A stretch of DNA of 64,000 nucleotides, from NCBI RefSeq assembly GCF_016735615.1, contig NZ_JAERSF010000005.1, positions 62,001 to 126,000 of the forward strand, in the 5' to 3' direction. Below are positions 8,031 through 15,633 of this stretch, piece after piece. The DNA comes from Flavobacterium tagetis. Its GTDB lineage: Bacteria > Bacteroidota > Bacteroidia > Flavobacteriales > Flavobacteriaceae. Both the position numbers and the translations under genes were made by a program. A model generated the notes under the pieces. That model made no database searches, was not told the DNA's origin, and saw only the letters and a program-made list of their open reading frames with translations. Every line of letters starts with the position of its first letter. Position 1 is the stretch's first letter.

Positions 8031-8573
8031 ATGGTTTATAAATTTAGAGTTATTCTAGACGCCGAAGAAGATATTTTTAGAGACATTGCAATTCTTGAGG
8101 AAGATACACTTGAGGATTTACACAATGCAATCTTCAATGCTTTTGGCTTTGACGGATCAGAAGTGGCTTCATTTTATACTTGTGATGATACATGGAATCA
8201 AGAAGATGAAATTCCGCTTTTTGATACAGGAGATATTCCTGGCGAAATGAGAACCATGAACGATTATCCGTTATCTAGTATTTTAGACAAAGAAAATACA
8301 AAGATTATCTACGTTTACGACTTTATCAGCATGTGGACTTTCTTAGTTGAATTGGCTGCTATAGAAGATGAAGCTGTTGGAGCAACATACCCAGAAACTT
8401 TATTTTCTCACGGTGAAATGCCAGACGAGGCTCTTGAAAAAAACTTCGAGGCTGATGACATGCACAACGATATTTACGGAGAATTTGAAGACGACTTAGA
8501 CGAAGACGATCTTGATATGTTCGAAGGAGATGACAGCTTCGAAGATTATGGATTTGAGGAGAATTGGAACTAA
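8031..8573 (+). CDS. Plasmid pRiA4b ORF-3-like protein
   Basis: 180 residues, cytoplasmic. The N-terminal two thirds match the pRiA4b ORF-3-like (IS1096 TnpR-like) fold: YKFRVILDAEEDIFRDI, then TLEDLHNAIFNAFGFDG and a DDTWNQEDEIPLFD turn, then IYVYDFISMWTFLVEL. The last 40 residues are extremely acidic (FEDDLDEDDLDMFEGDDSFE). The family has transposon-linked names but is widespread as stand-alone chromosomal genes of unknown function; nothing here suggests a transposon. It has its own -7 box. The gene is followed after 4 bp by one arm of the 8578-9067 inverted repeat. Confidence 0.75.
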   Translation: MVYKFRVILDAEEDIFRDIAILEEDTLEDLHNAIFNAFGFDGSEVASFYTCDDTWNQEDEIPLFDTGDIPGEMRTMNDYPLSSILDKENTKIIYVYDFISMWTFLVELAAIEDEAVGATYPETLFSHGEMPDEALEKNFEADDMHNDIYGEFEDDLDEDDLDMFEGDDSFEDYGFEENWN

Positions 8574-8577
8574 CGTT

Positions 8578-9067
8578 AAGTTGCTAAGGTTCTGAGACGC
8601 TAAGATTCTGAGTTTTTACAATTTGAAAGTTTTTTCTTGTTTTTAAATTTAATTTAAAAATAAGTTAATGAGTCATTTTAGAAAGATTTTAGTCTGGCAG
8701 AAATCAATTTCCTTAGTTACAAAAGTTTATAAAGTAACAAGAACTTTTCCAAAAGAAGAAAACTTTTGGATTAACTTCACAAATACGTCGAAGTTCAGTA
8801 TTAATTCCAAGTAACATTGCAGAAGGATCTGGAAGAGAAAGTAATAAAGATTTTTTACGATTTTTGTATATTTCTCTCGGTTCTTTATTTGAAATGCAGA
8901 CCCAGCTTGAAATTGCAAAAAATATAATTTATATAACCGAAGAAGAATTTAACCTTTTATATGAGTATAGTCGAGAGATCGAGAGGATGTTAGCGTCGTT
9001 AATTAAAAAATTAAAGGACACTATCTAAAAAACTTAGAATCTTAGAAACTTAGAATCTCAGCAACTC
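8578..9067. repeat. 40 bp imperfect inverted repeats bracketing a broken gene
   Basis: Arms 8578-8617 and 9028-9067 are inverted copies matching at 32 of 40 positions. Each arm itself is a doubled word (GCTAAGGTTCTGAGAC / GCTAAGATTCTGAG). Between them lies only the frameshifted four-helix-bundle gene, whose stop codon touches the right arm. Similar arms occur at 932-966 and as a close pair at 19371-19512. Confidence 0.7.
8668..9028 (+). pseudogene. Four-helix-bundle protein (23S rRNA intervening-sequence type), frameshifted
   Basis: ATG at 8668 opens MSHFRKILVWQKSISLVTKVYK, the typical start of the four-helix-bundle family (also called S23/IVP). At the TTTT run 8764-8767 the frame breaks: frame 1 meets a stop within 30 codons, while the frame starting with GGA at 8768 continues the family consensus (SSVLIPSNIAEGSGRESNKDFLRFLYISLGS) to the stop at 9026-9028. 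Total length 361 nt equals 3n+1, so one extra base explains the break. Either an inactivated gene or a sequencing error in a homopolymer. Intact members are about 120 residues, as here when corrected. Their function is unknown; they occur inside some 23S rRNA genes and free in many genomes. Confidence 0.75.
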
Positions 9068-9073
9068 AAAAAA

Positions 9074-10132
9074 ATGATCAACTTATTCAACACCCACATC
9101 GACACGCTGTCAATACACCGCGTAGGAAACAAAAGCCGTAACGAAGCGATTTTTTTATCGGAGCAGCCGTTTAATTTAAATGACGAGATTGTTCCTTTGA
9201 TTAAAGAATTCTTTTTTAAGCCTTTTAGAGAAAAAGAAGAAAACTATTATCAGTTTGCACACGAAGTGGACTTGGATTACAACGACATGTTTAAATATGC
9301 AACGGAGATTTTTGCTAATCCGTCAAATGTTCATGAGGTTTCTAAAAACATTACAAAGCATTTATTTGAGCAGTCAAATCACCCGCATATTAAAAACGGA
9401 GAGGTTTACGTGACTTATTTGACCAATTTGAGCATTGATAATAATGTAGTTGATGCTATTGGTATTTTTAAAAGCGAGTTACAGGCAGACTTTTTACAGT
9501 TTGAAGAAAACGGAAGCAATCTTGAAATGATTTTACAGCAAGGAATCAACTTGAGTAAATTAGATAAAGGATGTTTGATTTTCAACTATAAAAAAGAAGA
9601 AGGATACAAAATCTTAACTGTAGATAGCAACCGCTATGACGCACGTTACTGGTTAGAGCACTTTTTATCTGTTGATGCTTTTGAAGATGAGAATTTCATC
9701 ACAAAAAAATATTTAAAGTTCTGTCAAAATTTCGCAAAAGACGTGGTTTTGCCTGCAGAAGACAAGAAAGAGGAAGTAATGTTTATGAACCGATCTGTGA
9801 ATTATTTTGCGAAAAATGATCAGTTTGAAGAACAGAATTTCTTGAATGAAGTACTAGACAATCCTGATTTGATTCCTGAATTTAAAAACTATAAAGTTGA
9901 TAAAGGAGAAAAATACAGCATCGAAGATGTAACCTCATTCCCTATTGCCAACGCAGCAGTTTCTGACGCTAGAAAATCGATTAAAAACGTAATTAATTTG
10001 GATACTCACATTCAGATTAAAATGGATTTTATTAATCCAGAAAGTGCAGAAAAATTTGTTGAAAAAGGCTGGGATGAAGAAAAACAAATGTATTACTATT
10101 TAGTTTACTTCAACAAAGAAGAGAAAAGCTAA
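9074..10132 (+). CDS. Nucleoid-associated protein (NdpA/YejK, NA37 family)
   Basis: 352 residues, soluble, no signal peptide. The sequence follows the NA37/YejK family along its length: an N-terminal HxVGNKSRNE-type segment, an acidic middle (DLDYNDMFKYATEIF), the central IGIFKSELQADFLQF block, the GxxLSKLDKGCLIFN block (about 153-170) and a C-terminal half with RYWLEHFLSV. In E. coli the homologue is found with the nucleoid; the molecular role is not settled. Single gene, no operon partner in reach; ends at a strong intrinsic terminator 35 bp after the stop. Confidence 0.8.
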   Translation: MINLFNTHIDTLSIHRVGNKSRNEAIFLSEQPFNLNDEIVPLIKEFFFKPFREKEENYYQFAHEVDLDYNDMFKYATEIFANPSNVHEVSKNITKHLFEQSNHPHIKNGEVYVTYLTNLSIDNNVVDAIGIFKSELQADFLQFEENGSNLEMILQQGINLSKLDKGCLIFNYKKEEGYKILTVDSNRYDARYWLEHFLSVDAFEDENFITKKYLKFCQNFAKDVVLPAEDKKEEVMFMNRSVNYFAKNDQFEEQNFLNEVLDNPDLIPEFKNYKVDKGEKYSIEDVTSFPIANAAVSDARKSIKNVINLDTHIQIKMDFINPESAEKFVEKGWDEEKQMYYYLVYFNKEEKS

Positions 10133-10161
10133 GAAGTTTTCATTTTCTATTACTTACTTAC

Positions 10162-10197
10162 AAAAAAGGCAATTACAAATGTAATTGCCTTTTTTTA
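10162..10197 (+). terminator. Intrinsic terminator of the nucleoid-associated protein gene
   Basis: Stem 10168-10177 / 10180-10189 (GGCAATTACA and its complement, loop AA) followed by eight T. An A run on the other side makes it potentially bidirectional, also serving the TetR gene that converges from the right. Confidence 0.85.
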
Positions 10198-10211
10198 TTG
10201 AAACTGATTTT

Positions 10212-10793
10212 CTAAAATAAAGCGAAAATCGATTTTAAAATATCATCGTAAACTTGCTTATCTCTTTCTCCTGCACGAGCTAAAACTCTAATTCCCGAAT
10301 AATTATTAAAGATAAAACGAGCTAAAGATCGAGCTTCTTGTTTATCAGAAATCTGGCCTAACTCCTGCCCTTTTTTTATGGCTTGAGAAAAAATATCTTC
10401 AACCGTTTTCTGATTATCGTGAACAATTTTTGCAATTTCTGGATCGTGCATTGCCAATTCGACTGACGAATTTACCATAAAACAGCCTTTTGTAATTCGA
10501 TCTTGAAGACTTTCAACAACAGCTTGCTTGAAAATTTCTGTCAAAGCGGTTTTTATATTTTCGCTATTTTCAAAAAGCTCTTTAAGACTATCTAGATTTT
10601 GCTTTTGATATCGTTTTAATGACTTTACAAAAAGCTTTTGCTTATCTCCAAAAGTATCATACAAACTAGAACGGCTCAATCCTAAATGATTTACCAAATC
10701 CTGTGCAGAAGTTCCGTTGTAACCTTTGTGCCAAAAAATTTCAATTGCTTTATCTAAAGCCTGATCTTCATTAAACTCTTTCGTTCTAGCCAT
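10212..10793 (-). CDS. TetR/AcrR family repressor
   Basis: 193 residues from ATG 10793 (MARTKEFNEDQALDKAIEIF). The in-frame extension to 10859 would read through the -7 box and the operator, so the shorter start is preferred. The N-terminal 50 residues form the TetR helix-turn-helix (GTSAQDLVNHLGLSRSSLYDTFGDKQKLF); the rest is an all-helical ligand domain with the TetR_C region seen in YxaF/AcrR-like regulators (FMVNSSVELAMHDPEIA). It likely represses itself and the adjacent SDR gene: a GGAACAATCGTTCC palindrome lies in its own promoter and a better copy lies in the SDR promoter. The ligand is unknown; in this arrangement it is often a reactive carbonyl or quinone-like compound (inference). 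Confidence 0.9.
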   Translation of the reverse strand: MARTKEFNEDQALDKAIEIFWHKGYNGTSAQDLVNHLGLSRSSLYDTFGDKQKLFVKSLKRYQKQNLDSLKELFENSENIKTALTEIFKQAVVESLQDRITKGCFMVNSSVELAMHDPEIAKIVHDNQKTVEDIFSQAIKKGQELGQISDKQEARSLARFIFNNYSGIRVLARAGERDKQVYDDILKSIFALF

Positions 10794-10816
10794 GACATTC
10801 AAATTAAATTCATTTA

Positions 10817-10847
10817 CAAAGATATAAAAATACGGAACAATCGTTCC
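10817..10847 (-). promoter_or_regulatory. TetR gene promoter with operator
   Basis: Minus-strand -7 box TATCTTTG at 10817-10824, and 9 bp upstream of it the palindrome GGAACAATCGTTCC (10834-10847, one mismatch). The operator sits in the -7/-33 spacer, where bound repressor would block polymerase. Confidence 0.7.
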
Positions 10848-10864
10848 TGAATTGGTCAAAAAAA

Positions 10865-11617
10865 TTATAACACTGTGTTTACGATAAGTCCGCCGTCAAC
10901 CACAATTTCAGATCCAGTAATAAATGAAGCATCATCTGAAGCTAAGAAACTAACTGTTTTTGCAACTTCAGCAGATTGTCCAAAACGTTTTAATAAAATC
11001 TTTTCGCCTAAAGCAGATCCTAATCCCTCTACTTCTTCTTTTTCTAAACCAACTTTTCCATACAATGGTGTTTCAATTGGACCAGGAGAAACCGCGTTTA
11101 CTCTAATTTTTCTTGAAGCCAATTCTACAGCAAAAACTTTATTTAAAGATAGTACTGCTGCTTTACTCGCTGCATAAACGCTAGAATTTGGCATTCCGAC
11201 ATGAGCATTTACAGAAGTATTAAATATAATTGAACCGCCGTCATTTAAAATTGGAAGCACTTTTTGAACAGTAAAATAAACTCCTTTAACATTGACATTC
11301 ATAATACTGTCATAATGATCTTCTGAAGCAGAATCTACTGGCGCAAAAGCTGCAATTCCTGCATTTAAGAATAAAATATCTACTTTCCCGAATTTTGTTT
11401 TTACTTCTTCAACTAAATTATCTATTGATTTTAAATCAGATTGATCAGCCACAATTCCTGTAACATTCAATTCTGTTTCTGCTTTTGCCAAAGCTTCTTT
11501 ATTTCTTCCTGTTACAATTACTTTTGCTCCTTTTGATACTAAATCAGCAGCTGCTGCGTATCCAATTCCGCTGTTTCCCCCTGTCACGATTGCTACTTTG
11601 TTTTCTAAATTTTTCAT
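10865..11617 (-). CDS. Short-chain dehydrogenase/reductase (SDR)
   Basis: 250 residues, classical SDR. Cofactor motif TGGNSGIG at 12-19, NAG at 85-87, catalytic Ser135, Tyr148 and Lys152 (YAASK). The ARG at 37-38 region (TGRNKEAL) favours NADP(H), as Arg after the second strand usually does. It is soluble and cytoplasmic; the substrate is unknown. It is transcribed from a promoter carrying a 30 bp perfect palindrome matching the TetR operator, with the TetR gene next downstream on the same strand, so it is probably the repressor's main target and induced by a carbonyl-type compound that it may then reduce (inference). Confidence 0.9.
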   Translation of the reverse strand: MKNLENKVAIVTGGNSGIGYAAAADLVSKGAKVIVTGRNKEALAKAETELNVTGIVADQSDLKSIDNLVEEVKTKFGKVDILFLNAGIAAFAPVDSASEDHYDSIMNVNVKGVYFTVQKVLPILNDGGSIIFNTSVNAHVGMPNSSVYAASKAAVLSLNKVFAVELASRKIRVNAVSPGPIETPLYGKVGLEKEEVEGLGSALGEKILLKRFGQSAEVAKTVSFLASDDASFITGSEIVVDGGLIVNTVL

Positions 11618-11660
11618 TGTTATTTGTTTTTAAGTTATTGATTATTCAATCATTATGGTA

Positions 11661-11697
11661 CAAAGATATAATAACGGAACGATCGTTCCGTTATTAT
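11661..11697 (-). promoter_or_regulatory. SDR promoter with 30 bp perfect palindromic TetR operator
   Basis: Minus-strand -7 box TATCTTTG at 11661-11668 abuts a perfect palindrome at 11668-11697, centre AACGGAACGATCGTTCCGTT. The core GGAACxATCGTTCC is shared with the operator before the TetR gene at 10834-10847. The palindrome fills the spacer and the -33 region, so binding should shut the promoter completely. Confidence 0.8.
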
Positions 11698-11818
11698 TGA
11701 TGTTAATTTTTTGTTAAAACAAAAATTACCGTTCTCACTGCCTTTATTTAGTAGGCAATCAGTTATTTAACTATAGACGAAAGAAATTACAAAATGTCGT
11801 ACATTCTTAATTTATGCT

Positions 11819-11826
11819 TAATTTTG
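11819..11826 (+). promoter_or_regulatory. -7 promoter box (TAATTTTG) for the GAF protein gene
   Basis: Exact TAnnTTTG match 19 bp upstream of the ATG at 11845. Confidence 0.5.
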
Positions 11827-11844
11827 CATTAAAAAATAACTCAG

Positions 11845-14214
11845 ATGGATATTCAATTTTTTAAAGAAAGTCCTTTTACCACTATAATTTCATTTCATAA
11901 GCTTATTGAATCTTTTGAAGAAATTGCCCAATCAGACGTTGATTACAGATCAAATTATGCCAAGGCGATTTTAGAACAAATTGAATTAATTCCGGAACTT
12001 AGGACTGGAATCCAGGATTATTCGGTTATCAAAAAAAATGAAGCTTTAATCAAAAATATTTTAGCCGATTTATTCCCAACTGCATTGACGCACAATGAGA
12101 TAAAAGCGGTTACCATTCCATTTCAAAATATCTCCTTTAATTATACAGAGCGTTTCAAAAAAATCTTGAAAAATGCAGGAGACGAATTTTATATGGAAAT
12201 TCGTGATTTTAGCGATCATCAATTCTACATCAATAACTGTTGTTTAATTTTGAGCAGTTATTACAAACAGCATATTGATTTCAATCAGCCGTTTTTCTAT
12301 GACATTCCAAATGAAAATGGAATTGAAAAACATTATCGCATTTTGTACAATGCTGATTTCATGGAAATTATTCCGACTGAAAACGCTGTTCCGCTAACTC
12401 AAGAAGATATCGATCAATTATTAGATAATTACAACGATATAAATTTATGGAAATCCAAATTCCCAAAAGGAAGCTGGATTTTAAGAGGTTTCGGTATTGT
12501 TTCATTATTTGATGCTACCACAGAAAGTGCTATTTCTATATTGAAAAGCAATCTCTTGAAACCTGGTCCAAAAACAGTTACAACTGGTGAAGAGGTTTCT
12601 AATATTTTTCAGTCGATTTTTAATCTTCCAAATTTGAAAGTCGGATTTATTATTTACAATCCTGAAGAAGAAAAATTCATGAGACCAGCAAAATACGAAA
12701 ATCAGATGAAGAGCTTTTTGCTTTCAGCTGATCAGGAAGTAGATTGTAAAAATGCCTTTTTTGGATGTTCTTTCGAAAATCTATTAGATAAAAAGGAGCC
12801 TTTTGTTATTCCTAATGTTACCAAATTCACCGAAGAACAAACAAATAAAAAACTTGGTGAGCATTTACTTTCGCAAGGTATTCACAGCTGCATATTTGCA
12901 CCAGTTATAAAAAACGGGCATTTATTAGGCGTTGTAGAATTAGTTTCTCAAAATACACGAGATCTAAATAGTGTAAATGCTACAAAATTAGATTTGGTTC
13001 TGCCATACCTAACCGATACTATTGATCGTGTTAATACCGACATGCAGCATCAGATTGAAGCGATTATTCAGCGTGAATACACTACAATTCATCCGAGTGT
13101 CTATTGGAAATTTAAAAGAGAATCTCAGAACTATTTTCAAAATATGAATCATACTAAAGATTATATTTTTAAAGAAATTGTTTTTAAAAATGTATATCCG
13201 CTGTATGGACAAATTGATATTAAAGGCTCTTCTGAACATCGTAATGAAACGGTAAAAATTGATTTAAAAAGTCAATTGACTGCTCTTATGGAAATTTTTG
13301 ATAACCAAGAAGAAAACTCAAATCTAGTTCTTCTGGAACAAAGAAAATTTGAATTGGAATCTCTTCGAAGCGAATTGGATTATCCATTAAAAGCAGATAC
13401 CGAACAACATATACAGCGCTATATCGAAGAAGAAATTCATCCGATATTAAAAAATACTAAAAGCAATCCTAAGTCTGAAAAGTTAGAAAAAATTTACTTT
13501 GATAGTCTGGACGAAAAAACAGGAATGTTTTATCAGGAAAGAAAGAAATTTGACAATGCCATGTCGATTATCAATAAAAGATTGGCTACGGTATTAGATA
13601 GAAAACAAGTTGAAGCTCAGCAGATTTATCCGCATTACTACGAGCGCTTTAAAACAGATGGTGTTGAACACAACTTATATATAGGAGCTTCAATTTCGCC
13701 AACAAAACCATTCGATATTATGTATCTGCACAATCTTCGTTTGTGGCAATTGCAGACTTTATGCGAAATGGAACTGGAACACCACGAACTTAAAGAGTCT
13801 CTGCCATACGAATTGGATGTTACTTCATTAATTCTAGTTTTTAGTTCTGCACTTTCTATCCGTTTCAGAATGGACGAAAAACGTTTTGATGTAGACGGAA
13901 CTTACAATGCGAGATATGAAGTCGTGAAAAAACGAATTGACAAATCGCATATTAAAGGAACAAACGAAAGAATTACTGAAAAAGAGAAAATTACAATTGT
14001 ATATTCTCAAAATAGCGAAGAAGCAGAATATTTAAAATACATTAAATATCTGCAGCACAAGAAAGTTCTTGAACCTTCAATAGAGCAATTTGAAGTGGAA
14101 GATCTTCAGGGAGTTTCTGGTTTGAGAGCGATTCGTGTGAAAGTAATCAACAATAATTCGAATCCAGGAATTAAAAAAATAACCTATCAGGATTTACTAG
14201 ATGAGCTCAACTAA
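11845..14214 (+). CDS. Large GAF-domain protein of unknown function
   Basis: 789 residues, soluble, no signal peptide or membrane segment. A GAF domain can be read at about 240-390 (VSNIFQSIFNLPNLKVGFIIYN; SCIFAPVIKNGHLLGVVELVS), the usual small-ligand-binding fold. The N-terminal 230 residues and the C-terminal 400 residues are helical and charged and I do not recognise a catalytic domain: no histidine kinase, GGDEF, EAL, HD or phosphatase motif is visible. Similar long GAF proteins are, to my recollection, conserved in Flavobacteriia. It stands alone with its own -7 box and terminator, so context gives no hint. It could be a sensor that acts through protein contacts. Confidence 0.7.
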   Translation: MDIQFFKESPFTTIISFHKLIESFEEIAQSDVDYRSNYAKAILEQIELIPELRTGIQDYSVIKKNEALIKNILADLFPTALTHNEIKAVTIPFQNISFNYTERFKKILKNAGDEFYMEIRDFSDHQFYINNCCLILSSYYKQHIDFNQPFFYDIPNENGIEKHYRILYNADFMEIIPTENAVPLTQEDIDQLLDNYNDINLWKSKFPKGSWILRGFGIVSLFDATTESAISILKSNLLKPGPKTVTTGEEVSNIFQSIFNLPNLKVGFIIYNPEEEKFMRPAKYENQMKSFLLSADQEVDCKNAFFGCSFENLLDKKEPFVIPNVTKFTEEQTNKKLGEHLLSQGIHSCIFAPVIKNGHLLGVVELVSQNTRDLNSVNATKLDLVLPYLTDTIDRVNTDMQHQIEAIIQREYTTIHPSVYWKFKRESQNYFQNMNHTKDYIFKEIVFKNVYPLYGQIDIKGSSEHRNETVKIDLKSQLTALMEIFDNQEENSNLVLLEQRKFELESLRSELDYPLKADTEQHIQRYIEEEIHPILKNTKSNPKSEKLEKIYFDSLDEKTGMFYQERKKFDNAMSIINKRLATVLDRKQVEAQQIYPHYYERFKTDGVEHNLYIGASISPTKPFDIMYLHNLRLWQLQTLCEMELEHHELKESLPYELDVTSLILVFSSALSIRFRMDEKRFDVDGTYNARYEVVKKRIDKSHIKGTNERITEKEKITIVYSQNSEEAEYLKYIKYLQHKKVLEPSIEQFEVEDLQGVSGLRAIRVKVINNNSNPGIKKITYQDLLDELN

Positions 14215-14231
14215 ATAGTTGAGCTTTTTTT
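14204..14231 (+). terminator. Intrinsic terminator overlapping the GAF gene stop codon
   Basis: Stem AGCTCAACTA (14204-14213) / 14216-14225 with loop AA and a T run to 14231. The stop codon TAA (14212-14214) is part of the hairpin. Confidence 0.8.
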
Positions 14232-14238
14232 ATTCTTT

Positions 14239-14372
14239 AAACACATAGAAACATAGATTTTGAAACTTAAAAAAGGCGTTTCACTTGCATCAATACACAT
14301 AGCTATGTGTGAGAAACTAGTTTCTTTCGTTATTACTTAAAAATAAAGAAAAAACTATGTCTCTATGTGTTT
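14239..14372. repeat. Inverted repeat with doubled ACATAG word
   Basis: Arms 14239-14256 (AAACACATAGAAACATAG) and 14355-14372 match inversely at 17 of 18 positions. In the interior lies a short palindrome CACATAGCTATGTGTG (about 14300). Sits between the convergent GAF and HD-PycTM genes. Confidence 0.7.
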
Positions 14373-14419
14373 AAAAACATTTCTGTAAAAGTTTTAAACT
14401 CTGACAAAGTTCTCTAAAT

Positions 14420-15607
14420 CTAGATTGATTTAAACGCAATCACAAACGCAATAACCGTTATGATAATTCCGAACATAAAAAAGTTATAAGCAATTCGGAG
14501 TAAATTATATTTTCGCTGTAAAACCAATCCCAAGTAATACAAATCTTTGATCATGGTTGAGTATAGATAATCACGATCTTTCATCATTTCGTTCATTGCC
14601 CAATCATAATCTTCGAGAGGCATTTTGTAGAAATTTCCGAAAAACATCAGATTCACTTTTTTAGCTTCAACATCGTCTCTCGTAAAAAAACCAGAAGTTA
14701 CTTTTGGACGTGTCGAAAGAATGGCAAAAATAATTGTAATCACACTCGACATCAGCATAATAAACGTCGGCACAACCAAATGCGCATTTTTTGGACTGTC
14801 TAATTTTGGAATAATAGACGATAAAGCAATCGAGATGATAATTGCATTTACAGACAATAAAATATTGGCTTTACTATCAGCAATTCCGCTTAAACGCGTG
14901 TGATTCCCGAGAGTGACACGGAATAGAGTATCAATTCCGCGATCTGGTTTTTCAGCTTTTTCAGCTTTCTCTTTCTTTTTATTTTCTTCTTCGAGTGCAG
15001 CGGCAGCTTTCAATTCCTGTTTGTTTATTTTTTTCTGAATTAATAATAGATTTTTTTCTTTCAGGGGCTGCCATTTTCTCAACGCATAATCTGTATAAAA
15101 TCTGTGTTTATTCAATAAAAAATTAAGGTTTTCTCTAGTCCATTCTTCATTAGAGAAACTCACAATTCCTGCATTTTTTAATTCCAAACGCAGTAATTCG
15201 CAAGTTGTGGCATATTCAGCTCCCATCAAATGAGCATAATCTGCATCTCTGATGATTTTTTCTAAGTGCGTTCTAGGTTCATATTCTTTAACTGTAGCCA
15301 AAATTAAACTTGAAACTAGAGCTATAAATTCTTCCGATTTTCCTTTTTCTCGCAAAAAGTCAGCAGCGATTTCAGTACTTTTCTTTTCATGATTTTCATA
15401 TCCTTCGATGTATCCCGTATCATGAAACCATGCAGCAATCAAAAGTGCTTCCTTATCCTCACCGCTTACATCTTCTTTTTTGCAAAGTTCTTTAACTGCA
15501 GTAACAACTGTAAAAGTATGATTAAAATTATGGTAAGAATATAAATTAGAAAGTTTATCTTTGAGTAAATTACTCACGAAATCTTCGGATTGTTCTATTA
15601 GATTCAT
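14420..15607 (-). CDS. HD-domain phosphohydrolase fused to Pycsar-effector-like membrane domain
   Basis: 395 residues in three parts. (1) HD domain, about 20-140: His26/His30 (YHNFNHT), His62-Asp63 (AAWFHDTGYIEGYENH) and Asp121 (IIRDADYAHLMG), the metal-binding set of HD phosphohydrolases that cut nucleotides such as cyclic or guanosine phosphates. (2) A lysine/glutamate-rich linker, about 185-222. (3) A C-terminal domain, about 223-395, with three membrane helices (about 246-266, 279-297, 373-393) and the GIADSKANILLSVNAIIISI signature of the Pycsar effector PycTM (DUF5706). PycTM kills phage-infected cells by membrane disruption when a cyclase makes cCMP or cUMP. No cyclase gene is next to it. 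The fusion could couple nucleotide turnover to the membrane. It is divergent from the 15634 gene, 26 bp apart. Confidence 0.8.
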   Translation of the reverse strand: MNLIEQSEDFVSNLLKDKLSNLYSYHNFNHTFTVVTAVKELCKKEDVSGEDKEALLIAAWFHDTGYIEGYENHEKKSTEIAADFLREKGKSEEFIALVSSLILATVKEYEPRTHLEKIIRDADYAHLMGAEYATTCELLRLELKNAGIVSFSNEEWTRENLNFLLNKHRFYTDYALRKWQPLKEKNLLLIQKKINKQELKAAAALEEENKKKEKAEKAEKPDRGIDTLFRVTLGNHTRLSGIADSKANILLSVNAIIISIALSSIIPKLDSPKNAHLVVPTFIMLMSSVITIIFAILSTRPKVTSGFFTRDDVEAKKVNLMFFGNFYKMPLEDYDWAMNEMMKDRDYLYSTMIKDLYYLGLVLQRKYNLLRIAYNFFMFGIIITVIAFVIAFKSI

Positions 15608-15633
15608 AAAGAATATTTTTATACCACTAAATT

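Noticed and set aside
8031-8573. IS1096-type transposon from the TnpR-like protein
   Set aside because: The family name is historical; no transposase, no terminal repeats in the right places and no recombinase motif are present.
10794-10859. 22-residue N-terminal extension of the TetR protein
   Set aside because: The stretch contains the gene's -7 box and operator, so it is not translated.
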